From positions 1 to 64,000 of the forward strand of contig NZ_SPMZ01000028.1 of NCBI RefSeq assembly GCF_012939995.1: 64,000 nt of DNA, read 5' to 3'. Shown piece by piece: positions 1-10,541 of this stretch (position 1 is its first letter; every line of letters starts with the position of its first letter). This stretch comes from Candidatus Competibacter phosphatis (GTDB lineage Bacteria; Pseudomonadota; Gammaproteobacteria; Competibacterales; Competibacteraceae). The translations under genes and the position numbers were made by a program. The notes under the pieces are model-generated. The model saw only the letters and a list, made by a program, of their open reading frames with translations, ran no database searches and was not told the origin of the DNA.

Positions 1-303
1 CTGATCCAGAGTGATGCCGGTTCGGACTTTACTTCCGACCACTTCCAGCAGGTTTGCCGAAGCATCGGACAGTGGGTCCGTTGTCGCGTCGCCCAGGTCG
101 GCGGCATGGGCATCCTGGAGCGCTTGAACCGCACCTTCAAGCACGAATTCGTCTTTCGTCACGAGGTCAGTACCCTGGCTGATCTCAAGACCCTGTTACC
201 TGGATTCCAGTATTGGTATAACGAGCGCCGGTTGCACAGCCATTTGGAGTATCGTCCGCCCGCCACCGTTTTGGCCGACGAGGTGGCCGCTATACTCTCT
301 TAA
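1..303 (+). mobile_element. IS3-like transposase, C-terminal fragment (integrase core)
   Basis: The frame is open from base 1, so the 5' part lies outside the window. About 100 residues of a DDE integrase core are visible: an Asp in LIQSDAGSDFTS, the catalytic Glu in GILERLNRTFK about 35 residues later, and the typical end YNERRLHSHLEYRPP. This is the IS3-family OrfB or a related IS481-type arrangement. The stop is TAA at 301-303. No terminal inverted repeat or target duplication was recognised after the stop, so the right end of the element is not defined. Whether the off-window part is intact cannot be seen. Confidence 0.8.
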
Positions 304-365
304 CTATCGGAAGTCTTTTTTTGGGGCAGTACAACCCTTACCCATCGCATTCAGTCGAGGCCTCC

Positions 366-2613
366 ATGAGACGAACTCCGTTCGCCCTGTTCGCCGCCGT
401 GCTCACCGCCCTGTCCCTGGCGGCATCCTGGATCTCGACCGCCGCCGATCTCGCCCCCCCCGCGCCATCCGCGCATCGGCCTGGTGTTGAGCGGGGGCGG
501 AGCTCGGGGCTCGGCCCATATCGGGGTGCTCAAGGTCCTGGAGGAGTTGCGCATTCCCATCCATGTGGTGGTGGGAACCAGCATGGGCTCCCTGGTGGGC
601 GGCTCCTACGCGGCCGGACTGACGCCGGAGATCCTGGAGCAGCGGGTCACCCAAGTCGACTGGAATACCCTCTTCAACGACGACCCGCCCCGCAAGGACT
701 GGCCGGCCCGCCGCAAGCAGGCGTCCGAGGCCCCAACCTTCGACTTTACCGTGGGGGTACGGGACGGTCAGCTCAAGCTGCCCAAGGGAGCCATTTCGGG
801 TCAGCAGGTCCAGTTGTTCTTCAACGATCTGGTCAAGGGCGCGGAAACTGTCCAAAATTTCAACGACTTGCCGATCCCCTTCCGGGCCGTGGCCACCAAC
901 CTGGAGAACGGCGAGATGGCGGTCTTCGATCACGGGCCGCTGCCAGTGGCCATGCGTGCCAGCATGTCCGTGCCGGGATTGTTCGCGCCCATGGAATGGG
1001 ACGACCACATCTACGTGGACGGAGGCTTGGTCCGCAACCTGCCCATCGACGTGGCCCGACACATGGGCGTGGACGTCATCATCGCCGTCAATCTGGGGTC
1101 CGGGTACCTCCCTCGCGATCAGCTCGGCAACATCCTCGGCGTCACCGGCCAGATGATTGCGATTCTGACCGAGCAGAACGTCCAGGCCTCGCTCAAGCAG
1201 ATCGACCCCAAGCGCGACGTGCTGATCGTCCCGGATTTGGGTGACATCACCTCCAGCGATTTTGCCCGTGCCCCGGAAGCCATCGCCACCGGCGTGGCGG
1301 CTGCCCGCAAGGCGGCTCCCCAGTTGGTTCGCTACAGCCTGAGCGAAACCGAGTACGCCGCCTGGCAGCGCGGGCGCTTCGGTCCGGGTCATCCGGCACG
1401 ACAGGTGGGTGAGGTGCAAATCGCTGGCCTGGAGCGAGTCAATCCCGGGGTCTTCGACACTCTGGTCGAGGCCCAAAAGGGCAAGCCACTGGATCGTCTT
1501 CGGTTGGAAGAGGATATCCAGAATGCCTACGGTCACGGCGACTACGAACGCATCAGTTACCATTTCCAGCCCCGGTCCGATGGCAGCGACCTGCTTATCG
1601 TCAACGCGGTGGAAAAGGCCTGGGGTCCAGGGTATCTGGGTTTCGGATTGGGCCTTTTGGCCGATAACAAGGGCGACAGCCGATTCGGCCTGCGCGCCAC
1701 CTATGACCAAACTTGGATCAACCCGCTCGGGGCCGAATTTGGCGCCGAGCTGACCCTGGGCAATGCCCCGAACCTGCACACCGAGTTTTACCAGCCCTTG
1801 AGTCTCGACCGGGCGGCTTTCGTCGCCCCCTATCTGGACTATGGCTTGAGCCCGGACAGTGTCTTTCTCGACGACCAGCGGGTCGCGCGCTACAACGTGA
1901 TACGCGGGCGCCTCGGCGTGGATCTGGGCACGACGCGACGCGGAACCGAGTTGCGGATCGGACCCTATTACGGGCAGACCAACGTCAACCTCGATACCGG
2001 TTCGCCCGAACTCCCGGTGGGGCGGATCACCGACACCGGGGTTCGCGCCCGGCTCCTCTACGATACCCTCGACAGCGCCGCTGTCCCGCGCTCGGGGACC
2101 CGCGTCTTGCTGGAGGTGTTAAACCCGCTTGAAGCCCTGGGGGCCGACGTTCAATACACCCGGGCCTTCCTCAGTGCCACCACCGCCTACAGCTTCGGAC
2201 CCAACACCCTGGCCTTTAAACTCAAGGGGGGCAGCAGTTTCGGCGAGCAGATGCCCTATTACGACCAATTCCCCTTGGGCGGCTTCCTCAATCTCTCCGG
2301 TTACGCCAACGAGCAGTTCCGCGGCAATGATATGGCTTTTGCCGGCCTGGCCTATTATCGCCAGATCGCCGCGCTGCCCCCGCCCATTGGCCGTGGCCTC
2401 TACCTGGGTGCCTCCCTGGAGGCTGGTTGGCTGTCGGAGGGCGTGATCCGCAACCCCGACACGGGTCAGAACGTGACCTTGAGTCCCGAGCAGAACGGTT
2501 ACGGCGGAAGCGTCTTCTTCGGCTCGGACACCTGGATCGGCCCGGCCTTCCTGGGGTTCGGAGTGTCGGGGTCGGGCGAGAGCGCCATCTATGTGCTGAT
2601 CGGTCAGCCCTGA
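366..2613 (+). CDS. Patatin-like phospholipase with POTRA and Omp85-type barrel (PlpD-like, type Vd), frameshifted
   Basis: The ATG at 366 follows GAGG and starts a signal peptide (MRRTPFALFAAVLTALSLAA). The reading frame then breaks in a run of eight C (454-461). With seven C the frame runs straight into the patatin domain, giving about 748 residues, close to PlpD of Pseudomonas. The patatin part has the oxyanion loop SGGGARGSAHIGVL, the nucleophile motif GTSMG and the DGG of the Ser-Asp dyad. A POTRA-like segment follows (VGEVQIAGLERVNPGVF) and then a C-terminal surface-antigen beta-barrel. The family anchors or secretes a lipase through its own outer-membrane barrel. The extra C is probably a sequencing error, but a C8 tract between signal peptide and enzyme could also act as an on/off switch. 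Confidence 0.85.
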
Positions 2614-2703
2614 AACAGATTGGTGATCCATTGATAAGCACGTTTGAACTCCCCATTCGCATCTGAAGCGCTATCCATGCCTGAGTCGCCACCGGAGAAA
2701 ACC

Positions 2704-3483
2704 ATGCCTTTGATACTGACCGAAATCAGGGACACGATTGGCACCATCGTGATGAACCACCCACAAAAGCGCAATGCGCTCAGCGAGGCGCTGATCGACG
2801 AAATCACCGCCGCGCTGGAGTCTTTTCGGAAACAAAATATTCGTGCCGCCGTGCTGCGCGCGCCCGCCGGGGTAAAGGTCTGGTCCGCCGGTCACGATGT
2901 CAGCGAACTGCCCGACCGTGGTCGTGACCCGCTCGGCTGGAGCGATTCGCTGCGGGTTCTGGTCCGCGCCATTCAGGAATTTCCCGCGCCGGTCATCGCC
3001 CTGATCGAAGGCGGCGTCTGGGGCGGCGGTTGTGAAGTGGCGATGGCCTGCGATCTGCTGGTGGCGACGCCGGAGGCAACTTTCGCCATCACCCCGGCGA
3101 AGCTGGGCGTTCCCTATAACCTGGGCGGCATCTTGACGCTGATGAACATGATCCCGTTGCCAGTGGCCAAGGAAATGCTGTTCACGGCGCAACCCATTCC
3201 CGCCGCGCAGGCGCTCAATCTCGGCGTCATCAATTACATCAAGCCCGTCGAGGACATCGAGAGTTTCGTTTACGGCCTCGCCACCCACGTTGCCGCCAAT
3301 TCGCCCTTGAGCATCGCGGTGATGAAGGAAGAGCTGCGACTGCTCGCCAGCGCCCACGCCATCACGCCCGAGTTGTTCGAACGAATGCAGGGCCTCCGCC
3401 GTATCGTGTATGACAGCCACGACTACCAGGAAGGATTGAACGCGTTTCGGGAAAAGCGCAAGCCAGTATTCAAAGGCAAATAA
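2704..3483 (+). CDS. scpB: Methylmalonyl-CoA decarboxylase, enoyl-CoA hydratase/isomerase superfamily
   Basis: The 259-residue crotonase-fold protein matches E. coli ScpB (YgfG) from memory throughout: NHPQKRNALSEALIDEI, SAGHDVSELP, the oxyanion-hole region EGGVWGGGCEVAMACDL, TPAKLGVPYNLGG, and the end DYQEGLNAFREKRKP. The family decarboxylates methylmalonyl-CoA to propionyl-CoA. I chose the ATG at 2704 because GGAG lies a few bases upstream and the protein then starts where ScpB does. In-frame ATGs at 2644 and 2677 would add up to 20 unconserved residues. No mutase or CoA-transferase gene lies beside it, so the usual succinate-to-propionate cluster is not here. Propionyl-CoA for odd-chain polyhydroxyalkanoate is a possible use, by inference only. 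Confidence 0.85.
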   Translation: MPLILTEIRDTIGTIVMNHPQKRNALSEALIDEITAALESFRKQNIRAAVLRAPAGVKVWSAGHDVSELPDRGRDPLGWSDSLRVLVRAIQEFPAPVIALIEGGVWGGGCEVAMACDLLVATPEATFAITPAKLGVPYNLGGILTLMNMIPLPVAKEMLFTAQPIPAAQALNLGVINYIKPVEDIESFVYGLATHVAANSPLSIAVMKEELRLLASAHAITPELFERMQGLRRIVYDSHDYQEGLNAFREKRKPVFKGK

Positions 3484-3579
3484 ATGGCGTTTTATAAGCA
3501 AAATTGGGATCGATCGAGCCGTCGTGAGCCCTCTTATCCCGTTCACCACGGATTCAATCCACACACCGAGTATCGAAAC

Positions 3580-4203
3580 ATGCGCAATATAGGAAAAGTT
3601 TCCGATCTGGGCGTACTGATTGCGTCATTCCGTAAGTTCATGGCATCGTTGATGGTTGTCATGGGGCTCATCGGTTTGCAGGCCTGTTCGACGGCGCCCA
3701 TGTCCCAATATCAGGTTGACGAGCAACGCGCCTCGGTTCGCGAGATGGCCGACCAGACCTTGGAACGGCTTTACCAGCAATACCCCGATGCCCGCCGGCG
3801 GATCGAACGAGCGGCCGGCTACGCGGTGTTCAGCAACTTTGGGCTGAAGATCCTGTTCATGGGGAGCGCCACCGGGGAGGGAATCGCCGTCAACAACGCC
3901 ACGCGGCGGGAAACCTTCATGCGGATGGTCGAGTTGCAGCCCGGCTACGGTTTCGGAGTGCAGCGGTTCCGATTGGTGTTCGTGTTTGAAGACTCCCAAG
4001 CTTTCGACCAGTTCGTGTATTCGGGCTGGGAGTTCGGAGCGAATGCGATGGCGTCGGCGCGGACCAGCACCCAGCAGATGGGGAATCAGTTGGGCGTATC
4101 GGTATCGCCGGGCGTGCTGATGTACCAAGTCAGCGAGGAGGGCGCCATCGTCGGAGTCAGCATCACCGGCGCCAAATACTATCCGGATCCCGATTTGAAC
4201 TGA
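3580..4203 (+). CDS. SYLF (Ysc84-type) domain lipoprotein
   Basis: A hydrophobic signal segment ends in a lipobox (GLIGLQAC), predicting an acylated Cys. The rest is a SYLF/Ysc84 domain: RRRIERAAGYAVFSNFGLKI, a glycine-rich stretch, and the end VSITGAKYYPDPDLN. In eukaryotes such domains bind phospholipids; bacterial members are mostly uncharacterised envelope proteins. The ATG at 3580 gives a basic n-region (RNIGKV...FRK). A closer ATG at 3640 would leave a very short n-region. Neither has a convincing Shine-Dalgarno site, so the start is uncertain. Confidence 0.75.
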   Translation: MRNIGKVSDLGVLIASFRKFMASLMVVMGLIGLQACSTAPMSQYQVDEQRASVREMADQTLERLYQQYPDARRRIERAAGYAVFSNFGLKILFMGSATGEGIAVNNATRRETFMRMVELQPGYGFGVQRFRLVFVFEDSQAFDQFVYSGWEFGANAMASARTSTQQMGNQLGVSVSPGVLMYQVSEEGAIVGVSITGAKYYPDPDLN

Positions 4204-4276
4204 CGCCATCCGATTTGCCGGCTCCAGCGGCGCCCACGCCCTGCACGGCCACTGCGGGAGCCGGTATGATGGGCGG

Positions 4277-5305
4277 ATGAAAAAGCATGGCTTTCTTTGG
4301 ACGATCATCGCGCTGGGTTTGCTGGCGGCCGGCGGTTTCTGGGCATGGCGATGGTTTGGCCCGATCACCGTGGAGGTCGGGCAGCCGACCCGAGGTCCGG
4401 CGGTGCGGGCGGTTTACGCCACCGGCACCGTGGAGCCGACCGTCATGCTGCCCATCGCCCCGCGCAATTCCGGCCGTCTGGTGGAACTCAAGGCCGACGA
4501 AGGTGACCGAGTCCGCCAGGATCAGGTGCTGGCCCGACTGGAAGACGCCGATTTGCAGCGCTCGGTCGATGAGTTGGAGGCGCGGGCGCGCTTCGCGAAA
4601 TCGCAATTCGACCGTGCCCAGACACTTTATGAACGCAAGCTGGGCTCGCTGCTGGAGCGCGACCAGGCGCGGTCCGAATGGCAGGTGGCGGAAGCGAGCC
4701 TGGCCCGTGCACGCGCCTTGCGCGGCTTCATGACCCTGACCGCGCCGGCCGATGGTCAGATCCTGCAACGCGATGGCGAGATCGGACAGTTGATTCCCGC
4801 CAACCAACCGATTTTCTACTTCTCCTGCTGCGCGCCGTTGCGGATCGAGGCCGAGGTCGATGAGGAAGACATTCTGCTGGTGCGGCCCGGACAGCGGACA
4901 CTGATCCGCGCGCCGGCCTTGCCGGACCAAGTGCTGGAGGGCGAGGTCACGGAAATCACCCCGAAGGGCAACCCGGTCACGCGCAGTTATCGAGTGCGCA
5001 TCGGTTTCAAGGGCGACACACCACTGCGGATCGGGATGACCACCGAGATCAACATCGTGGTGGATCGGCGAGAGAATGCGCTGCTGGTGCCGGCGACCGC
5101 CGTGGTCGAAGGTCAAATCTGGGTCGTGCGCGACGGCCGCTTGCATCGCCAGCCGGTCGAAACCGGTATCCACGGCGAGTTGAAGACGGAGATCCGGTCC
5201 GGCCTGACCGAGACCGACCGCATCGTGATCCATCCCTCCGCTGGACTGGAGGAGGGACACCGGGTGCGCGCCACCGTCATCGATCAAGTGCCCGCCGCCG
5301 GATAA
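4277..5305 (+). CDS. HlyD/MacA-like periplasmic adaptor of an ABC exporter
   Basis: The 342-residue protein has an N-terminal anchor (residues 8-27), a first lipoyl half (SGRLVELKADEGDRVRQDQV), a short coiled-coil hairpin (about 95-150), a second lipoyl half (LTAPADGQILQRDGEIGQL), and beta-barrel and membrane-proximal domains. This is the layout of MacA-type membrane fusion proteins. The FtsX-like permease and ATPase genes follow at 3-bp spacing and with an overlapping stop/start, so the three form a tripartite ABC exporter operon. Substrate unknown. A TATGAT hexamer lies at 4265-4270, just before the ATG at 4277, but no good -35 box is visible. Confidence 0.85.
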   Translation: MKKHGFLWTIIALGLLAAGGFWAWRWFGPITVEVGQPTRGPAVRAVYATGTVEPTVMLPIAPRNSGRLVELKADEGDRVRQDQVLARLEDADLQRSVDELEARARFAKSQFDRAQTLYERKLGSLLERDQARSEWQVAEASLARARALRGFMTLTAPADGQILQRDGEIGQLIPANQPIFYFSCCAPLRIEAEVDEEDILLVRPGQRTLIRAPALPDQVLEGEVTEITPKGNPVTRSYRVRIGFKGDTPLRIGMTTEINIVVDRRENALLVPATAVVEGQIWVVRDGRLHRQPVETGIHGELKTEIRSGLTETDRIVIHPSAGLEEGHRVRATVIDQVPAAG

Positions 5306-5308
5306 GCC

Positions 5309-6552
5309 GTGTCGCTGCAACTCTCCATCGCCGTCACCCAACTGATCAGCCGCCGTCGGCCCACCCTGGTGTCATTGACCGGCATCGCGCTGGGGGTGGC
5401 ATTCTTTCTAGCGGTGTCCTCGCTGATGCGCGGTTCCGAACGGGATTTCATCAAGCGGTTGATCGACAATAGCCCGCACATCACCGTCTCCGACGAATAC
5501 CGCAAGGCCCAGAGGCAACCGGCCGCCGAGCAGTGGCCGGACGGCGCGGTCGAAGTGCGGCGGGTCAAGCCGCTGACCGAGGTGCGCGGCATTCGCGGCC
5601 ACGCGCAAAAGCTGGTCTTCGTCGAATCGCTGCCCGGCCTGCGCGCCGCGCCGGTGCTGATGGGGTCGGTGGTGCTGACCTTTGCCGGGCGCAACGAAGG
5701 CGTCACCCTCAACGGCATCATCCCAGCGAAGATGAAGGGGGTGTCCACCATCGAGGAAAAACTGACTCAGGGCTCGCTGGAGGCGCTGGCCGCCAATCCG
5801 AACGGTATCGTCATCGGCGAAGGGCTGGCCAAGAAGTTTGGCCTGAGCATGGGCAGCGTGATGAACGCCGCCTCGCCGGGTGGGGAGGTACGTACCCTGA
5901 AGGTGGTCGGCATCTTCCGCACCGGCAATGCCAGCTACGACGAGAACCAGACTTTTTCCCTGCTCAAGCGGGTGCAAGGCTTGTTGGACCGGGCCGACCG
6001 GGTCAACCGTTTCATCATCCAGCTCGACGATCCCTACGCCGCCCGCGATGTCGCCGCCGTCATCGAACGGCAGGTCGGCTACAAGGCGGTGTCCTGGCAG
6101 GAATCGGCCGAAGATCTGATGAGCGTGCTGCTGGTGCGCAACCTGATCATGTACAGCGTGGTCTCGGCGATTCTGGTGGTGGCCTCGTTCGGTATCTACA
6201 ACACCATTTCCACCATCGTCATGGAAAAAATCCACGACATCGCCATTCTCAAGTCGATGGGCTTCCACGCCCGCGACGTCCGTCGGATCTTTCTGGCGGA
6301 AGGCGTGATTCTCGGCGCGCTCGGCAGCCTGTTCGGCGTGACTTTGGGCATGGGGCTGATGTGGTTGCTGGCCCAGGTCGAGATCAAGCCGCCCGGCGCA
6401 GCGATCTGGTGCATCTGCCGATCTACTGGGGTTGGGAGCAGTATCTGCTGGCGGTGGGGTTCGCGCTGGTCTCGGCGGTGGGGGCGGCCTACCTGCCGGC
6501 GCGCAAGGCCGGGCGAGTGCAGCCGGTGGCGATCCTGCGAGGTCTGGCGTGA
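5309..6552 (+). CDS. FtsX/MacB-like ABC transporter permease, frameshifted
   Basis: GTG at 5309, 3 bp after the adaptor stop. The N-terminal membrane helix (TLVSLTGIALGVAFFLAVSS) is followed by a large periplasmic MacB_PCD-type domain and the FtsX core (VASFGIYNTISTIVMEKIHD, ILKSMGFHARDVRRIFLAEG). At about 6395-6400 (GGCGCA) one base appears to be missing: the last helix and tail (DLVHLPIYWGWEQYLLAVGF ... [13 protein letters not shown]) continue one frame over to TGA at 6552. Adding one base gives about 414 residues with the usual four helices. Without repair the frame runs on uselessly into antisense of the RND gene. LolC/E-like by topology; substrate unknown. Confidence 0.8.
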
Positions 6553-7235
6553 CCCCGATCCTAGCGGCCGAGCGGCTCGGGCGGGTGTTGGCCGGCGAGG
6601 TGCCGGTGACCTTGGTGCGGGATATCGACCTGGAGGTCGGTCGCGGCGAATTCCTGGTCATCATGGGACCGTCCGGGTCCGGCAAATCGTCCCTGCTGTA
6701 TCTGCTGGGCCTGCTCGATACCCCGACCTCGGGCCGGATTCTGCTGGACGGACAGGACACCTCGGGTTACGGCGAGGACCAGTTGGCGGCGACCCGCTTG
6801 CGCAAGCTCGGCTTCGTGTTCCAGTTCCATTTCCTGCTGGCCGAATTCACGGTGCTGGACAATGTGCTGCTGCCGATGCGCCGACTGGGCGTCCTCGACG
6901 AGAATGCCGCCCGGCGGCGGGCCGAGGATCTACTCAATCAGTTCGGCCTGCGGGAACACGCTCGCAAGCATCCGCACCAACTCTCCGGTGGCCAGCGCCA
7001 GCGGGTGGCGATTGTCCGGGCGTTGGCCAACGACCCGCTGATCATTCTGGCCGACGAGCCTACCGGCAATCTGGATACTCACGCCTCGGCCAACGTCCGG
7101 CAAATCCTGCACGATCTGACCCGCCAACTAGGGACCACCGTCATTGCCGTCACTCACGACGTCACTTTCGCCAACGCCGCCGATCGGCGCATTGGTATCG
7201 TCGATGGCCAGATCGATCCAGAATGGCAAATGTAG
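6549..7235 (+). CDS. ABC transporter ATP-binding protein (LolD/MacB type)
   Basis: The GTG start at 6549 overlaps the TGA of the permease (GTGA), which implies translational coupling. The 228-residue protein has Walker A (GPSGSGKS), a Q-loop region ([19 protein letters not shown]), signature LSGGQRQR, Walker B ([10 protein letters not shown]) and the switch His (VIAVTHD). Length and motifs fit the MacB/LolD/FtsE group that works with FtsX-fold permeases as mechanotransmission exporters. It forms one operon with the upstream adaptor and permease genes. Confidence 0.9.
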   Translation: MTPILAAERLGRVLAGEVPVTLVRDIDLEVGRGEFLVIMGPSGSGKSSLLYLLGLLDTPTSGRILLDGQDTSGYGEDQLAATRLRKLGFVFQFHFLLAEFTVLDNVLLPMRRLGVLDENAARRRAEDLLNQFGLREHARKHPHQLSGGQRQRVAIVRALANDPLIILADEPTGNLDTHASANVRQILHDLTRQLGTTVIAVTHDVTFANAADRRIGIVDGQIDPEWQM

Positions 7236-7279
7236 GTGGGATGATTTTGCCTGATTCCGGCACAGCCTTTTCTTCAGAA

Positions 7280-7299
7280 TCAAGGCAACGGAGCCTTGA
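7280..7299. terminator. Hairpin between converging ABC and RND genes
   Basis: Perfect 7-bp inverted repeat, TCAAGGC and GCCTTGA, with a 6-nt loop. It lies in the 113-bp gap between the converging ATPase (+) and RND transporter (-) genes. A-rich or T-rich stretches flank it on both sides but no clean U-tract follows, so a bidirectional terminator is only probable. Confidence 0.4.
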
Positions 7300-7348
7300 A
7301 ATTTCCGTCCCATTGTTGCGGGTGTACAGCATCCGCGGTAATGCCTTG

Positions 7349-10300
7349 CTAACCGAGGCTTTCCCGCTCACGTCCTTCCCTCACTGCGCTAACGATATCT
7401 TCCCTCGTCACATCGAGCTCAATGTCCTTCACCACCGCCGCCGCCTGTTCGGCGTCGCGGTCGTGAGCGTGATCCTTGGCGATCAGGATGTACAACGCCG
7501 GCACGATGAACAGGGTGAACAGGGTACCGATCGCCATGCCGCCCACCAGCACCAGACCGATGGAGTTACGGGCGGCGGCGCCGGCGCCGCTCACCAGCGT
7601 CAACGGCAGATGGCCAGCGATGGTGGCGGCGGTGGTCATCAGGATCGGCCGCAGCCGGGTCAGGGCGGCGTCCCGCACCGCGTCGAGCTTGGAGAGGCCC
7701 GCGAACTGGCGCTTATTGGCGAATTCCACGATCAGGATGCCGTTCTTGGCGATCAGGCCGATCAACGTGACCAAGCCCACCTTGGAATAAATGTTCAGCG
7801 TGGTGGTCCAGCCGGCGGTCAGCGCGAAGGGGATGTTTGGATTGGGCATCTTCAGAAAGGTGAACAGCAGCGCGCCGAACATCGCGAACGGTACCGAACC
7901 GAGCAGGATGATGAACGGGTCGCGGAAGCTGTTGAACTGCGCGGCCAGCACCAGAAAGATCAGGATGATGGCGAAACCCATGGTGGTGAAGAACTTGCCG
8001 CCGCCCTCCAGCCGGAGCTGGCGCGATTCGCCGGTGTAATCGATCACATAACCTTGCGGCATCAGCTTGGTGGCCTCGTCTTCCAGAAAACGCAGCGCCT
8101 CATCGAGCGGGCGGATCGCCACTCCACTGATCTTGACCGCGTTCAACTGCTGAAAGCGATTGAGCGAACGCGGTTCGGTGCTGTTGCGCAGGGAAGCGAC
8201 GGTGCTCAGCGGGATCAGTTGATTGTTCGGTCCGGTGACGTAGATGTCGTTCAGTTGGTCGGGATTGAGCCGGCCCGCCCGCTGCACCTGGGGGATGACC
8301 TTGTAGCTACGGCCAGCGATGTTGAAGCGATTGACGAAATTGCCGCCCACCGCCGCGCTGAGGTCGGCGCCGACCTGCTGCAAGTTGAGGCCGAGATCGG
8401 CGACCTTGTCGCGGTCGATGACGATCTCGGTCTGCGGCTGGTCGATCTTGACGTCGATCAACGGCGGGAAGGCGAATAGACCGCTTTGCATCGCCTTCAA
8501 TTGCACCTGTTTGGCGATGTCGAGGATTTGCTGGGTGTCGGCGGTCGAGGCAATGATGAACTCCACTGGAAACTGACCGCCGCCGGGCAGCGCCGGCGGT
8601 GTGACCGGGAACATCTGGATGCCGGGGATATGTTGCAGTTTCTGCTGGATCTCGGGCAGGATTTGAAAGACGGTGCGTTCGCGCTCGTTCCAGGGTTTGG
8701 TCACCATGCCGCCGAAGCCCGAGGTGGGAAAGGTGATCTGAAAGGTGAACTCGGTTTCGGGGATGCTCTGAAAAGCGTCGTTGGCGGCGGCGGCGAAGGC
8801 GCTGGTCTGATCCAGGGTGGCGTTGGCGGAGGCATCGACGATGCCGAAGATCACCCCCTGATCCTCGGACGGCGCCAGTTCCTCCGGCGAGAACATCCAC
8901 ATCGGCACCACCACCAAAAACAACGCGCCCCAGACCAGATAGGCCGCCGGGCGCGCGCTCAGGGCGCCGTCGAGCAGCCGGCCGTAGAATCGCTTCAATC
9001 GTTCGAATGCGGCATTGATGTGAGCGGGCAGCCAATGCCGTTCGTCTTCCGCGCTCAGCAGCTTGGACGACATCATCGGCGACAGGGTCAGCGCCACCAC
9101 GCCGGAGATGGTCACCGAACCGGCCAGGGTGAAGGCGAATTCACGGAACAGTGCGCCGGTCAGCCCACCCTGCAAGCCGATCGGGGTGTAGACCGCGATC
9201 AGGGTGAGCGTCATGGCAATGATGGGGCCGACCAGCTCGCGTGCCCCCAAAATCGCCGCGTCGAAGGGACTCTGGCCCTCGCGCAGATGACGCTCGACGT
9301 TTTCCACCACCACGATGGCATCATCCACCACCAGACCGACCGACAGCACGATGGCCAGCAGAGTCAACAGGTTGATGGTGAAACCGAAAACCTGCATCAG
9401 GAAAATGCCGCCGATCAACGAGAGCGGGATGGCGATTACCGGCACCAGCACCGAGCGCACCGAACCGAGAAACAGGAAGATGATGATCACCACGATCAAC
9501 AAGGTCTCGCCCAGGGTCTTGATCACCTCCCTGATCGCGTTGTTGATGTAGTCGGTGGCATCGTAGGCGACTCGCGCCGCCAGACCGGTGGGTAAATCTT
9601 TTTGGATCAAGGCCATCTCGGCGCGGACCCGGCCGATGACGTCGATGGCGTTGGCGTTGGGCAGCGGAAAGATGCCCATGAACACGGCGGTCTGCCCGGA
9701 GAAGCGGACCTCGGCGTCATAGTCCTCGGCACCGAGCGCGACATCGGCGATGTCCCGCAGTCGCACCAGAGTGCCGCCCTGTTCGCGGATCACCAGATTC
9801 CTGAATTCCTCGACCGAACGCAGATCGGTGTTGGCCGTCAGGTTGACCTGGATCAACGCCCCCTTGGTACGACCGATGGCGGCCAGATAGTTGTTGGCGG
9901 CCAGTGCCTGGCGTACCTGCGCCGGGCTGATGTTGAGCGCGGCCATCTTGTCCGGTTTCAGCCAAACCCGCATGGCGAAGGTGCGCGCGCCCAGAATTTC
10001 GGCGCGCTGCACACCTTCCAACGCCGACAGTCGCGGCTGCACCGCCCGCACCAGATAATCGGTGATTTCGTTCTGTTGCAGGATGTCCGAGCTGAAGCTC
10101 AGGTAGGCCGAAGCGAACTCGCTGTCGGCCGATTCGATGTTGAGTACCGGCACTTCGGCCTCGGGCGGCAGATCGCCGCGCACCTGATCGACCTTGGAAC
10201 CGATCTCAGCCAGCGCCTTGGTCGGGTCTTGGTTGAGCTTGAGGCGGGCGGTGATGGTCGATAGGCCCTGAGTGCTCTGCGACTCCAGATAATCGATGCC

Positions 10301-10528
10301 GTCGGCGGCGGCGATGGCGCGCTCCAGCGGCGTGGTGATGAAGCCACGCACCAGATCCGCGCTGGCGCCGACGTAGACGGTGGTGACCTTGACGCTGGCG
10401 TTGTCGCTGCGCGGGTACTGCCGCACGTTGAGGGTGAAGATGGCCTGGATGCCGGCGATGATGATCACCAGATTGACCACGATCGCCAGCACGGGGCGGG
10501 TGATGAACAGATCGGTGAAGGATTTCAT
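7349..10528 (-). CDS. RND efflux transporter, HAE1 (AcrB/MexF-like) inner-membrane pump
   Basis: The 1059-residue protein has typical AcrB-type length and topology: a first membrane helix at residues 13-30, a large porter domain, a helix bundle, a second porter loop and a final helix bundle. The proton-relay pair of helix 4 is present (GLVVDDAIVVVENVERHL). The N-terminus MKSFTDLFITRPVLAIVVN and the start of the porter domain, NVRQYPRSDNASVKVTTVY, are characteristic. The adaptor gene lies 13 bp upstream and there is no outer-membrane channel gene, so the pump must borrow a TolC/OprM elsewhere. Substrate unknown, probably lipophilic compounds. Confidence 0.92.
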   Translation of the reverse strand: MKSFTDLFITRPVLAIVVNLVIIIAGIQAIFTLNVRQYPRSDNASVKVTTVYVGASADLVRGFITTPLERAIAAADGIDYLESQSTQGLSTITARLKLNQDPTKALAEIGSKVDQVRGDLPPEAEVPVLNIESADSEFASAYLSFSSDILQQNEITDYLVRAVQPRLSALEGVQRAEILGARTFAMRVWLKPDKMAALNISPAQVRQALAANNYLAAIGRTKGALIQVNLTANTDLRSVEEFRNLVIREQGGTLVRLRDIADVALGAEDYDAEVRFSGQTAVFMGIFPLPNANAIDVIGRVRAEMALIQKDLPTGLAARVAYDATDYINNAIREVIKTLGETLLIVVIIIFLFLGSVRSVLVPVIAIPLSLIGGIFLMQVFGFTINLLTLLAIVLSVGLVVDDAIVVVENVERHLREGQSPFDAAILGARELVGPIIAMTLTLIAVYTPIGLQGGLTGALFREFAFTLAGSVTISGVVALTLSPMMSSKLLSAEDERHWLPAHINAAFERLKRFYGRLLDGALSARPAAYLVWGALFLVVVPMWMFSPEELAPSEDQGVIFGIVDASANATLDQTSAFAAAANDAFQSIPETEFTFQITFPTSGFGGMVTKPWNERERTVFQILPEIQQKLQHIPGIQMFPVTPPALPGGGQFPVEFIIASTADTQQILDIAKQVQLKAMQSGLFAFPPLIDVKIDQPQTEIVIDRDKVADLGLNLQQVGADLSAAVGGNFVNRFNIAGRSYKVIPQVQRAGRLNPDQLNDIYVTGPNNQLIPLSTVASLRNSTEPRSLNRFQQLNAVKISGVAIRPLDEALRFLEDEATKLMPQGYVIDYTGESRQLRLEGGGKFFTTMGFAIILIFLVLAAQFNSFRDPFIILLGSVPFAMFGALLFTFLKMPNPNIPFALTAGWTTTLNIYSKVGLVTLIGLIAKNGILIVEFANKRQFAGLSKLDAVRDAALTRLRPILMTTAATIAGHLPLTLVSGAGAAARNSIGLVLVGGMAIGTLFTLFIVPALYILIAKDHAHDRDAEQAAAVVKDIELDVTREDIVSAVREGRERESLG

Positions 10529-10541
10529 GATGGGCTCGGCA

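Noticed and set aside
6553-8479. Very long plus-strand open frame continuing from the permease
   Set aside because: It results from the frameshift at about 6398 and runs antisense through the ATPase and RND genes; the sequence has no family.
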